A DNA stretch of 21,955 nt from an uncultured Erysipelotrichaceae bacterium (GTDB taxonomy: Bacteria; Bacillota_I; Bacilli_A; RF39; UBA660), in contig CACZQV010000065.1 in the NCBI GenBank assembly GCA_902783435.1, positions 1 to 21,955 on the forward strand, written 5' to 3'. Shown here piece by piece: positions 6,332 to 12,767 of this stretch. Position numbers and translations under genes: made by a program. The first letter of the stretch is position 1. Each line of letters starts with the position of its first letter. The notes below the pieces were generated by a model. The model was not told the DNA's origin and searched no databases. It was given only the letters and a program-made list of their open reading frames with translations.

Positions 6332-7317
6332 TAAACCACCTCCAAACTAACTGCATGACATATAGAATTAATATTTTCTTTTTGATAAATACTAATTGGA
6401 GAAAATAAAGCTCCAGTAGCTAAAAATAAAACACGTCTTAATTTTTTCTTTTTCATCATATCAAAGATATAAGAATAAACTACTAATGGAGAACATACTA
6501 CTCCACTACCACCTGCATTTATTTCATCAGTATCCAAATCATATAATATAGTTCCACAGTCATTATAATTATTAAGAGTAATTCCATATCTATCTACTAA
6601 ATAATCTTTAACTATTTCTTTACCATATATTCCTAAATCACCAGTTAGAATTAAATCATAATATTCTGGTGTTCTTTTAGTTTCTTCAAAATGTTTAACT
6701 AAAGTAGAAATTGCTGAAGGAGCCATAACTCTTCCCATGTCATTTGGATCATTTTGACTATAATCAACTATCTCCCCCAAAGTAGCACATTCTACTCTCA
6801 CTTTGCTTTTTTCTCTACTTAAAAAACAACTAGCTGCCCCAGTAGAAGTAAAAGTAGAACTCTTCTTTCTAATATTTCCATATTCAATAGGATATCTATA
6901 TTGTCTTTCACTAGTCATGTTATGACTTGATACTACACATAAAGCATTATTAATAGCTTTACTCTCTATAAAATTAGATGCAATAATTAACTCTAATACA
7001 CTTCCACTACAAGCACCATATACTCCTATAAAACCTTTCCCAACACTATAACATCCATAAGTAGAAGCAGTTATTTGATTCATTAAATCACTACCAAGTA
7101 CTAAATCTATATCAGTTTTAACCATACCTATCTTTTTTAATAATAAACTTAAACTATCCCTAACTAATTTTATTTCTCCCTTTTCAAAACTTTTTTCACC
7201 TATATATAAGTCATCATAAGTCTTATCAAAATAATCACGTAAAGGTCCATTCTTTTCATAAGGACCTACTACAGTAGAAGTATCTTTTAAATAAACATTC
7301 TTATAACTAAAGGTCAT
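6331..7317 (-). CDS. spoVAD: Stage V sporulation protein AD (SpoVAD)
   Basis: A 328-residue thiolase-fold protein, similar in fold to ketoacyl-ACP synthase III, which binds dipicolinic acid and works with the SpoVAC/AE channel proteins. The thiolase-like nucleophile region is GVYGACSGSVLELI with Cys103. Further family segments are GSDLMNQITASTYGCYSVGK, CFLSREKSKVRVE, and GSGVVCSPLVVYSYIFDMM near the C-terminus. Soluble, without a signal peptide. It starts at ATG 7317 behind AGGAGGGG and overlaps both neighbours by one base. Confidence 0.94.
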   Translation of the reverse strand: MTFSYKNVYLKDTSTVVGPYEKNGPLRDYFDKTYDDLYIGEKSFEKGEIKLVRDSLSLLLKKIGMVKTDIDLVLGSDLMNQITASTYGCYSVGKGFIGVYGACSGSVLELIIASNFIESKAINNALCVVSSHNMTSERQYRYPIEYGNIRKKSSTFTSTGAASCFLSREKSKVRVECATLGEIVDYSQNDPNDMGRVMAPSAISTLVKHFEETKRTPEYYDLILTGDLGIYGKEIVKDYLVDRYGITLNNYNDCGTILYDLDTDEINAGGSGVVCSPLVVYSYIFDMMKKKKLRRVLFLATGALFSPISIYQKENINSICHAVSLEVV

Positions 7318-7754
7318 TATACCCCTCCTATCAAATAACGAATTAATCCAAAAACAAAAGCCGAAACTATTCCATATAAAATTACACTACCTGTAAGTTT
7401 AAACATATTAGAACCAATTCCATATATTAATCCTTCCCTCTTACAATCTAAACTACTACTAGTCATAGAAGAAGCAAAACCAGTTATTGGTATTAATAAA
7501 CCACATTTAAATATAGAAACTAACTTATCAAAGAAACCTAATGCAGTACATAAACTACCTAAAAATATAAATATAACTATCATATAAGTAGAAGCATCTA
7601 CTCTACTTATTCCATAACTACAAAATACTTCTATTATTAATTCACCAAATAGACCAACTAACCCACCACTTAAAAAAGTAATAAAAGCATTACTCATTTT
7701 ATCTTCACTAACTTTATGTTTATCCGCAATTTTATCATATTTAGTATTCTTCAT
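7317..7754 (-). CDS. spoVAC: Stage V sporulation protein AC (SpoVAC)
   Basis: 145 residues from ATG 7754, which follows AGGTGA; a longer open frame to 7844 overlaps the sigma gene and would add a hydrophobic extension unlike the family. A short soluble N-terminus (residues 1-20) precedes several membrane segments with the typical SNAFITFLSGGLVGLFGE and CGLLIPITGFASSMTSS motifs. In B. subtilis SpoVAC behaves as a mechanosensitive channel important for dipicolinate release. The gap to the sigma gene is 49 nt. No spoVAA or spoVAB is present, which is common outside Bacillus. Confidence 0.94.
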   Translation of the reverse strand: MKNTKYDKIADKHKVSEDKMSNAFITFLSGGLVGLFGELIIEVFCSYGISRVDASTYMIVIFIFLGSLCTALGFFDKLVSIFKCGLLIPITGFASSMTSSSLDCKREGLIYGIGSNMFKLTGSVILYGIVSAFVFGLIRYLIGGV

Positions 7755-7803
7755 ATTATCACCTAATAATAAATTACCCAAAATAAAAAAAATCATACAA
7801 AAA

Positions 7804-8412
7804 CTATAAATTAGTTTTAAGTTTTTGTAAGATCTTTGTTTCATTTCTAGATACTTGTACTTGTGAAATACCTAATTCTTTAGATACTTCACTTTGAGTC
7901 ATATCATTATAATATCTAGATAATATTAATTTTTTTTCATTAATAGGAAGTTTATCTATCTCATTTTTTAAATCAAGAATATCTGCACTTACATTGTCAT
8001 AATCTCCTATATTATATACTTCATCAATAGAAGTAACTTCATCAGTCGCAATTAAAGCTTCATCTATTAATTCTTCATCTACTTCTAAGTATAAAGATAT
8101 TTCTAAATTACTAGGTTCTCTTCCTAATTTTTGAATCATAATATCTTTTACTTTTAATATTTTCTTTTTTAATTCTATTAAATCTCTACTTACTTTTAAA
8201 CTACTACTTTCTCTAATATATTTATTGACCTCTCCTACGATATAGTAATATGCAAAAGTTGAAAACTTAGTATCATAGCTTTTATTAAAATGTTTATAAG
8301 CATCTATTAATCCTAACATTCCAACTTGATATAAATCATCTCTATCATATCTTTTAGGATATTTATTAATAATACTATATATTAACCCTTCATAGTTTAA
8401 AACCTCTTCCAT
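7804..8412 (-). CDS. sigF: Sporulation sigma factor of the SigF/SigG group
   Basis: 202 residues from ATG 8412 behind AAAGGAGG; longer open frame to 8460 has no such site. Region 2 is LYQVGMLGLIDAYKHFNKSY followed by DTKFSTFAYYYIVGEVNKYIRE (residues 27-68), then the SLKVSRDLIELKKK linker and region 3. Region 4 has the helix-turn-helix TQSEVSKELGISQVQVSRNE (172-191), the SigF/SigG form. Placement directly ahead of the spoVA genes matches the B. subtilis sigF-spoVA order and favours SigF. It is shorter than B. subtilis SigF or SigG (about 255-260 residues), mainly at the N-terminus. The anti-sigma factor spoIIAB and spoIIAA, normally just upstream, are absent here. SigG cannot be excluded. Confidence 0.85.
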   Translation of the reverse strand: MEEVLNYEGLIYSIINKYPKRYDRDDLYQVGMLGLIDAYKHFNKSYDTKFSTFAYYYIVGEVNKYIRESSSLKVSRDLIELKKKILKVKDIMIQKLGREPSNLEISLYLEVDEELIDEALIATDEVTSIDEVYNIGDYDNVSADILDLKNEIDKLPINEKKLILSRYYNDMTQSEVSKELGISQVQVSRNETKILQKLKTNL

Positions 8413-8440
8413 TATCCTCCTTTCAAAAATAATATAAAAC

Positions 8441-8466
8441 AAAAAAGAAGTTGTTTCCACAACTTC
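8441..8466 (-). terminator. Terminator just upstream of the sigma/spoVA operon
   Basis: On minus, GAAGTTGT-GGAA-ACAACTTC, a perfect 8-bp hairpin with a GGAA tetraloop, followed directly by six T residues and more T-rich sequence. It would stop any transcript arriving from dut or the 8500-8800 locus before the sporulation operon. Confidence 0.85.
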
Positions 8467-8515
8467 GACAAAACTAGATAAAACTAGAACTATATGTAAA
8501 ATGATAAATGTTCGA

Positions 8516-8544
8516 TTGTATTTAAATAGTTTACATGTTAGTAT
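8516..8544 (+). promoter_or_regulatory. Promoter of the small-peptide RNA
   Basis: On plus, -35 TTGTAT (8516-8521), 17-nt spacer, -10 TAGTAT (8539-8544) with TGT directly before it (extended -10). Predicted start about 8551-8553, exactly where the 5' arm AAGGGAATA of the folded RNA begins. Confidence 0.6.
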
Positions 8545-8603
8545 AGTATGTTAAGGGAATAATTAGTTGTTGAGTGCTTACCTCCAGAAAGAAGGTGATG
8601 TTA

Positions 8604-8678
8604 ATGAAAAAGAAAGATTTACTAATCTCATCTTTAATCATTATCATCTTCCTACTTATTATCTTATTATACAAATGA
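8604..8678 (+). CDS. 24-residue hydrophobic peptide, candidate type I toxin
   Basis: ATG at 8604, six bases after the strong site AAGGTG (8592-8597), stop TGA at 8676-8678. The peptide begins MKKKDLL, continues as an almost unbroken run of Ile/Leu (IIIIFLLIILL) and ends YK: a positively charged N-terminus plus one membrane span. This is the general build of membrane-acting toxins of type I systems (Ibs, Fst, TxpA and BsrG classes), but I see no direct sequence match to any of them. It lies in a structured RNA opposite a convergent antisense transcript. A leader peptide or small membrane regulator is the alternative. Confidence 0.55.
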   Translation: MKKKDLLISSLIIIIFLLIILLYK

Positions 8679-8684
8679 TAATGA

Positions 8685-8722
8685 TAAAAAATAGAAAAAG
8701 CACTCAAGCATAGCTTAAGTGC
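8685..8722 (-). terminator. Terminator of the antisense RNA and/or of nrdD-nrdG-dut
   Basis: On minus, GCACTTAAGC-TAT-GCTTGAGTGC (8722-8700), ten positions with one mismatch, then TTTTTCTATTTTTT. On plus the same hairpin is followed by AAAACCC, so it should act only on minus transcripts. Confidence 0.8.
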
Positions 8723-8779
8723 AAAACCCAACAAGGTGAGTACTCAACATGCAAAAACTGAGTATTCCCTTTTTCTTAT
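8695..8779 (-). ncRNA. Candidate antisense RNA (antitoxin) convergent to the peptide mRNA
   Basis: Predicted transcript of about 80-85 nt from the promoter at 8814-8786 to the terminator at 8722-8700. It is fully complementary to the 3' part of the plus RNA. In addition its segment TCACCTT (8739-8733) is complementary to AAGGTGA at 8592-8598, the peptide's ribosome binding site, because AAGGTGA occurs twice on plus (8592-8598 and 8733-8739). Such a direct repeat, letting an antisense RNA reach the toxin's ribosome binding site, resembles the Fst/par arrangement. Expression is inferred. Confidence 0.45.
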
Positions 8780-8785
8780 GTATTA

Positions 8786-8814
8786 ATATTAACACATTCT
8801 TATATTTTATGCAA
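8786..8814 (-). promoter_or_regulatory. Promoter of the candidate antisense RNA
   Basis: On minus, -35 TTGCAT (8814-8809), 17-nt spacer, -10 TAATAT (8791-8786) with TGT directly before it. The layout mirrors the opposing plus promoter (TTGTAT, 17 nt, TGT, TAGTAT). It lies immediately after the dut stop codon. Confidence 0.5.
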
Positions 8815-8815
8815 A

Positions 8816-9271
8816 TTACTTATCAGTAGAACCAAATCCACCAGTTCTTTCTCCACCTGCTACATCATCATCTGTAATTAAGTATTTTGCAAAAACTCCT
8901 TGTCCAATAGCTTCACCTTTTTTAATAGTAATATCTTCTTCTTTTATATTAAAGAAAGCAAACATAATATGACCATCATTATCAGGATTACCATAATAAT
9001 CTTTATCAATTACACCTACAGAATTAGCTAAAATTAAACCTTTTTTCTTTGGATTAGAACTTCTATTATATAAATATAATACTTCATCATCTTCCATATA
9101 AGCTTTAATTCCTGTAGGAATTAATGTTGGTGCCATTCCTTTTTTAAAACTAGGAATAACTATATCTTCAGCTGCCTCTATATCATAACCTGCTGCAAAC
9201 TTTGTTTTTCTAACAGGTAAATTTATATTTTTATCTTCATAACCTTTAACTACTTCAAATCCTCTACTCAT
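8816..9271 (-). CDS. dut: dUTP diphosphatase (dUTPase), trimeric type
   Basis: Hydrolyses dUTP to dUMP and pyrophosphate, keeping uracil out of DNA and feeding dTMP synthesis. All five family motifs can be seen in 151 residues: AGYDIEAAED (27-36), NRSSNPKKKGL (69-79), GVIDKDYYGNPDNDG (86-100), GEAIGQGVF (119-127) and the P-loop-like GGERTGGFGSTD at the C-terminus. A GTG at 9289 opens the frame earlier, but it would start inside nrdG; AGGAGA places the start at ATG 9271. It is third in nrdD-nrdG-dut, 10 nt after nrdG, a sensible grouping for dNTP supply. Confidence 0.95.
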   Translation of the reverse strand: MSRGFEVVKGYEDKNINLPVRKTKFAAGYDIEAAEDIVIPSFKKGMAPTLIPTGIKAYMEDDEVLYLYNRSSNPKKKGLILANSVGVIDKDYYGNPDNDGHIMFAFFNIKEEDITIKKGEAIGQGVFAKYLITDDDVAGGERTGGFGSTDK

Positions 9272-9281
9272 TTTAATTCTC

Positions 9282-9773
9282 CTATTCACAATATAATACT
9301 ACTTTACCCTCTTTTAAACTCTTTTGTACATCAATAACTCTTTGATTAGATGAACCTCTCCATTTTAAATTAGGATTTCTAAGTTCATCAACAAATTGTC
9401 CATCTACTAATACATCTAAGTATTTAGATATTTCTTTTGTTTGTACATAATCAAATAAAAAACCTGACCATGCCCATATAGTTTTATTTGGATAAACTTC
9501 CTTAAATCTTTTCGCTAACTTAGTAGCTCCTTCTATATTTTTAGGATGCATTGCTTCTCCTCCTAAAATAGATAATCCCGCTATATGATCAGCTTTTGCT
9601 AAATCAATTATTTTATCTATTTCAGAATCAGTGAATTCTAATCCTTCATTCCAATCCCATGTTTCTTCATTGAAACAGTTCTTACAATGAAAATCACATC
9701 CTTGAAAAAATATGGATACGCGGATACCTTCACCATCCGCAATATCCATTTTTCTAATCTTATTATAATTCAT
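9282..9773 (-). CDS. nrdG: Anaerobic ribonucleotide reductase activating protein (radical SAM)
   Basis: Radical SAM activase that places the glycyl radical on NrdD. In 163 residues the cluster motif is C26-x3-C30-x2-C33 (GCDFHCKNC) preceded by DGEGIRVSIFFQ and followed by FNEETWDW. The glycine-rich SAM-contact segment is SILGGEAMHP. The C-terminal RNPNLKWRGSSNQRVIDVQK is typical of the family. The start overlaps the nrdD stop by one base (TAATG), so the two are translationally coupled. Confidence 0.96.
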   Translation of the reverse strand: MNYNKIRKMDIADGEGIRVSIFFQGCDFHCKNCFNEETWDWNEGLEFTDSEIDKIIDLAKADHIAGLSILGGEAMHPKNIEGATKLAKRFKEVYPNKTIWAWSGFLFDYVQTKEISKYLDVLVDGQFVDELRNPNLKWRGSSNQRVIDVQKSLKEGKVVLYCE

Positions 9774-11965
9774 TAAGCTGCATCCTTATTATCTAAGTGA
9801 ATAACTCTCTCTTTAATCTCTTGAGTTCTTCCCTTATTCCAGAAGTTAGCTCCAATATATCCACATGTACGTCTCGCAACATTTAATTTATTATGATCTC
9901 TATTACCACAGTTAGGACAATACCATTCTAAATCATCATCAATTAATATTTCACCAGTATAACCACATTCTTGACAATAATCAGACTTAGTATTAAGTTC
10001 TGCATACATAATATTATCATAAATAAACTTAATTACTTCCATTACTGAATCTAAATTATTATTAAGGTCTGCTGTTTCAATATAAGAAATTGCACCACCT
10101 GGTGAAAGTCTTTGAAATTCACTTTCAAGTTTTAATTTAGTAAATGCATCAATCTCTTCAAATACAGGTACATGATAACTATTAGTAATATAATTTCTAT
10201 CAGTAATACCTTTAATAACTCCAAATCTATCTTTTAAGCATTTAGCAAACTTATAAGTAGTAGATTCAATTGGAGTACCATATACTGAATAATCTATATC
10301 TTCAGCTTCTTTCCATACTTTACAAGCATCATTCAAGTATTGCATTACTTGTAAACCAAATTCTTTACCAGCACCATTATCAGTATGAGAATGACCTGTC
10401 ATATATTTAACACATTCATATAACCCTGCATATCCTAAAGATAATGTAGAATATCCATGATGTAGTAATTCATGAATTGATTCACCTGGTTCAAGTCTTG
10501 CAAGTGCTCCATGTTGCCATAATATAGGAGCAACATCACTTGTAGCTTTAGATAATCTCTTATGTCTAATCTTTAAAGCTCTATGACATAATTCAAGTCT
10601 CTCATCCATAATCTTCCAGAATAATTCAAAATCTTTATCACTAGATAATGCTACATCAACTAAATTTAATGTAACAACACCTTGATTAAATCTACCATAA
10701 TATTTACCTTTACCTGGTACATAATTCTTAGCTTTCGCAATATTACCTAAAGAAATACTTCTATCTGGTGTTAAGAAACTTCTACAACCCATACATGGAT
10801 AACAATCTCCTTCACCATTTTCATTCTTCTTTAACTCTAACATTACTTTTTCAGATATATAATCTGGAACCATTCTCTTAGCAGTACATTTCGCAGCTAA
10901 TTTAGTTAAGTAATAATACTTAGATTTAGGTCTAATATTATCCTCTTCAAGTACATATAAAAGTTTAGGGAAAGCTGGAGTAATATAAGCTCCATTTTCA
11001 TTCTTAATACCTTGAATTCTTTGTTTTAAAAATTCTTCTATAATCATCGCAAGTTCTTCTTTATATTCATCTGTTTCACCTAAATACATACAAACACTTA
11101 AGAAAGGTGCTTGACCATTAGTATTAGTTAAAGAATTAATTTGATATTGGAATGTTTGAACTCCATCAGTAATTTCTTTAGCTAAATCTTCTTCAACAAA
11201 TTTCTTTATTTGTTCTTTAGTAAGTTTTCTAGCTTTATATTTTTTCTCATAAGCTTCACGACTAGCTCTAACAAAAGGTGCTAAATGAGTTAAAGTAATA
11301 GTTGCTCCACCATATTGTGAAGATGTAACAGCAGTTATTAATTGAGTTGAAATAGTCATAGCAGTTAAAAATCTATGAGGTTTTTCAATCATAACTCCAT
11401 TCATATTAGTACCATTTTGTAACATATCATCTAAGTTTATTAGATCACAATTATGTAATACATTTTGTGCAAAATAATCTGCATCATGAAAATGAATTAC
11501 CCCATCATCATGAGCTTGTACTATATCTTCAGGTAATAAAAATCTTCTAGTAATATCAGTACTTGTAATTCCCGCTAAATAATCTCTTTGAGTAGTAACA
11601 ACTTGTGCATTCTTATTAGAATTCTCTGTATTCCAATATTCATTTTCTCCATCTATTAATTCTTTAATAGATTGGTCAGTTGTATTACTTCTTCTAACTA
11701 ATTCACGAGTATAACGATAAGTAATATATCTTTTTGCTAACTGATACTTACCTATACTCATTAACTTCATCTCAATAATATCTTGAATATCTTCGACTAA
11801 TATTCTTTTCTTACCAAGTTTCTCTATATACTTGATAATATTTTTAATTTGAACAGAAGATGCCTTTTCTTCCTCCTCAACTTCTAAGTTGGCCTTTTCG
11901 ATTGCTTCTTCAATCTTATCTGGGCAATAATCGACCATATGCCCATCTCTCTTAATTACCTTCAT
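9773..11965 (-). CDS. nrdD: Anaerobic (class III) ribonucleoside-triphosphate reductase
   Basis: Reduces ribonucleoside triphosphates to deoxyribonucleotides by a glycyl radical, only without oxygen. 730 residues from ATG 11965 (GGGAG with 8-nt spacing); an ATG at 11971 would sit only two or three bases from that site. Residues about 3-92 form the ATP-cone regulatory domain (VIKRDGHMVDYCPDKIEEAI). The catalytic barrel includes HFHDADYFAQNVLHNCDLIN and the STLSLGYAGLYE segment. A zinc site is formed by CQEC and CPNC near the end. The glycyl radical loop is RRTCGYIG with Gly702, 28 residues from the C-terminus. No aerobic reductase genes are in view. Confidence 0.96.
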   Translation of the reverse strand: MKVIKRDGHMVDYCPDKIEEAIEKANLEVEEEEKASSVQIKNIIKYIEKLGKKRILVEDIQDIIEMKLMSIGKYQLAKRYITYRYTRELVRRSNTTDQSIKELIDGENEYWNTENSNKNAQVVTTQRDYLAGITSTDITRRFLLPEDIVQAHDDGVIHFHDADYFAQNVLHNCDLINLDDMLQNGTNMNGVMIEKPHRFLTAMTISTQLITAVTSSQYGGATITLTHLAPFVRASREAYEKKYKARKLTKEQIKKFVEEDLAKEITDGVQTFQYQINSLTNTNGQAPFLSVCMYLGETDEYKEELAMIIEEFLKQRIQGIKNENGAYITPAFPKLLYVLEEDNIRPKSKYYYLTKLAAKCTAKRMVPDYISEKVMLELKKNENGEGDCYPCMGCRSFLTPDRSISLGNIAKAKNYVPGKGKYYGRFNQGVVTLNLVDVALSSDKDFELFWKIMDERLELCHRALKIRHKRLSKATSDVAPILWQHGALARLEPGESIHELLHHGYSTLSLGYAGLYECVKYMTGHSHTDNGAGKEFGLQVMQYLNDACKVWKEAEDIDYSVYGTPIESTTYKFAKCLKDRFGVIKGITDRNYITNSYHVPVFEEIDAFTKLKLESEFQRLSPGGAISYIETADLNNNLDSVMEVIKFIYDNIMYAELNTKSDYCQECGYTGEILIDDDLEWYCPNCGNRDHNKLNVARRTCGYIGANFWNKGRTQEIKERVIHLDNKDAA

Positions 11966-11971
11966 ATTCAT

Positions 11972-12009
11972 TTCTCCCTAAATTTTCTCTCTAATATAAT
12001 TCTCTCTAA
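11972..12009 (-). repeat. Three direct repeats TTAG(A/G)GAGAA in the nrdD leader
   Basis: On minus, TTAGAGAGAA at 12009-12000 and 11994-11985 and TTAGGGAGAA at 11981-11972, the last one forming the nrdD ribosome binding site. Steps are 15 and 13 nt. A related inverted copy (TTTAGAG on plus) is at 12035-12041. This may be a binding site array or repeated ribosome-entry-like sequence. Confidence 0.5.
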
Positions 12010-12014
12010 AATTA

Positions 12015-12038
12015 TAAATTAATTATATAATTAATTTA
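12015..12038. promoter_or_regulatory. 24-bp perfect A/T palindrome in the nrdD upstream region
   Basis: TAAATTAATTAT followed by its exact reverse complement ATAATTAATTTA. It contains a TATAAT on minus suitable as an nrdD -10, though no convincing -35 lies ahead of it. Palindromes arise easily in pure A/T DNA, so a regulatory role is only possible. It does not match the NrdR box pattern (ACACnATATnnnGTGT-like). Confidence 0.4.
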
Positions 12039-12046
12039 GAGAAAAT

Positions 12047-12068
12047 AAATGTTGCATTTGCAACATTT
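12047..12068. promoter_or_regulatory. Operator-like dyad between nrdD and the Crp/Fnr regulator
   Basis: A 22-bp perfect inverted repeat, AAATGTTGCA-TT-TGCAACATTT. Its size and two-fold symmetry suit a dimeric Crp/Fnr-type protein, though the half-site differs from Crp (TGTGA) and Fnr (TTGAT). Its right half contains the -35 of the regulator's own promoter, which suggests autorepression. Confidence 0.65.
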
Positions 12069-12086
12069 TACATAATTTGATACAAT
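12058..12086 (+). promoter_or_regulatory. Promoter of the Crp/Fnr-family regulator
   Basis: On plus, -35 TTGCAA (12058-12063), 17-nt spacer, -10 TACAAT (12081-12086), start near 12093. The -35 overlaps the 22-bp dyad. Confidence 0.6.
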
Positions 12087-12106
12087 TAATTTATAGAGGT
12101 GTAAAT

Positions 12107-12736
12107 ATGACTAAATTATTTGAAAATATCAGTGATAAAAATATTGAGAAATTAAAACATTTTCTAAAAGCTAGTACTATTAAATATCAAAAAAATGTAA
12201 ATATTCTATCTAATGTAAATCAAGATAATTATATAGCTATAGTTGACAGTGGAAGTGTCCAATTAGAATATAGTGATTATAATGGTAATAAAATAATAAT
12301 AGAAACCCTAAACCAAGGAGATCTTATTAGTACTATTACATATTCCCTAAGAGGTGAAGAAATAGAATGTATTACTAAAGAAGAAACTCAAATTACTTAT
12401 ATAGAATATGATGATATAGTAAATGATGAAATAATGAAAACAGACTTTTATGTAGTATTTACTAAAAATATAATTAAACTTCTAAGTGAACAAGTAAATG
12501 CTAAAAATACAAGAATAGAAATATTAACTAAAAAAACTACTAGAGATAAAATATTAGAATACTTTAGAATTATATCAAGTGAAAAAGGTAGTAAAACATT
12601 TACTATTCCAATAACATTTACAGATCTAGCATCTTACTTATCAGTAGATAGAAGCGCAATGACAAGAGAAATAAGTTATTTAAAAGAAGAAGGTTTTATA
12701 AAAACTAATGGTAAAAAAATAACTCTTTTATATTAA
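12107..12736 (+). CDS. Crp/Fnr-family transcription regulator
   Basis: 209 residues from ATG 12107 behind AGAGGTG; the frame is open to 12077 but that part overlaps the promoter. Residues about 1-120 form a cyclic-nucleotide-binding-type beta barrel (VDSGSVQLEYSDYNGNKIII, then LNQGDLIS). The C-terminal 60 residues are the Crp-type winged helix with TFTDLASYLSVDRSAMTREI and ISYLKEEGFIKTNGKKITLL. Only one cysteine is seen, so it cannot carry the four-cysteine iron-sulfur cluster of Fnr; the residues contacting cAMP in Crp are not evident either, so the effector is unknown. It is divergent from nrdD across a perfect dyad and is a good candidate regulator of nrdD-nrdG-dut and of itself. Confidence 0.88.
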   Translation: MTKLFENISDKNIEKLKHFLKASTIKYQKNVNILSNVNQDNYIAIVDSGSVQLEYSDYNGNKIIIETLNQGDLISTITYSLRGEEIECITKEETQITYIEYDDIVNDEIMKTDFYVVFTKNIIKLLSEQVNAKNTRIEILTKKTTRDKILEYFRIISSEKGSKTFTIPITFTDLASYLSVDRSAMTREISYLKEEGFIKTNGKKITLLY

Positions 12737-12767
12737 AAAAGAAGTAGATTAAAACTCTACTTCTTTT
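12737..12767. terminator. Bidirectional terminator between crp-like gene and yfcE-like gene
   Basis: AAAAGAAGTAGA (12737-12748), loop TTAAAAC, TCTACTTCTTTT (12756-12767), a perfect 12-bp stem with T-runs on both sides. It overlaps the last codons of the minus-strand phosphodiesterase, whose stop codon lies in the loop. Confidence 0.85.

Larger units (their letters stand above)
8552..8775 (+). ncRNA. Structured mRNA of the 24-residue peptide, possible type I toxin mRNA
   Basis: The predicted plus transcript has paired ends. Bases 8553-8561 (AAGGGAATA) pair with 8763-8771, a second block of six pairs follows, and 8569-8583 (GTTGAGTGCTTACCT) pairs along all 15 bases with 8734-8748. Two of those 15 pairs are G-U, which pair in the plus RNA but would be A-C mismatches in the minus RNA, so the fold belongs to the plus strand. 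Inside, 8637-8647 pairs perfectly with 8675-8685, across the end of the ORF. The Shine-Dalgarno region 8591-8600 can alternatively pair with 8642-8651. A 5'-3' closed fold with a masked ribosome binding site is characteristic of type I toxin mRNAs. The 3' end is inferred from the T-run at 8770-8774. Confidence 0.55.

Noticed and set aside
7755..7844. N-terminal extension of SpoVAC into the sigma gene
   Set aside because: AGGTGA before ATG 7754 gives the normal family length; the extension overlaps the sigma coding end and has no ribosome binding site.
8531..8734. 67-residue minus-strand ORF across the small-peptide locus
   Set aside because: It starts at TTG without a ribosome binding site, spans a strong minus-strand terminator hairpin, and is the antisense of the better-supported plus ORF and RNA fold.
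8552..8775. 6S, SRP or RNase P RNA as an explanation of the folded RNA
   Set aside because: The conserved sequences of SRP RNA (GGAAGG-type tetraloop region) and RNase P RNA are missing, and I see no match to known 6S sequences. The closed-rod shape alone resembles 6S, so this is rejected only on sequence and on the well-formed ORF inside.
11972..12106. NrdR or Fnr box in front of nrdD
   Set aside because: The two palindromes there fit neither the NrdR (ACAC...GTGT) nor the Fnr (TTGAT-N4-ATCAA) pattern.
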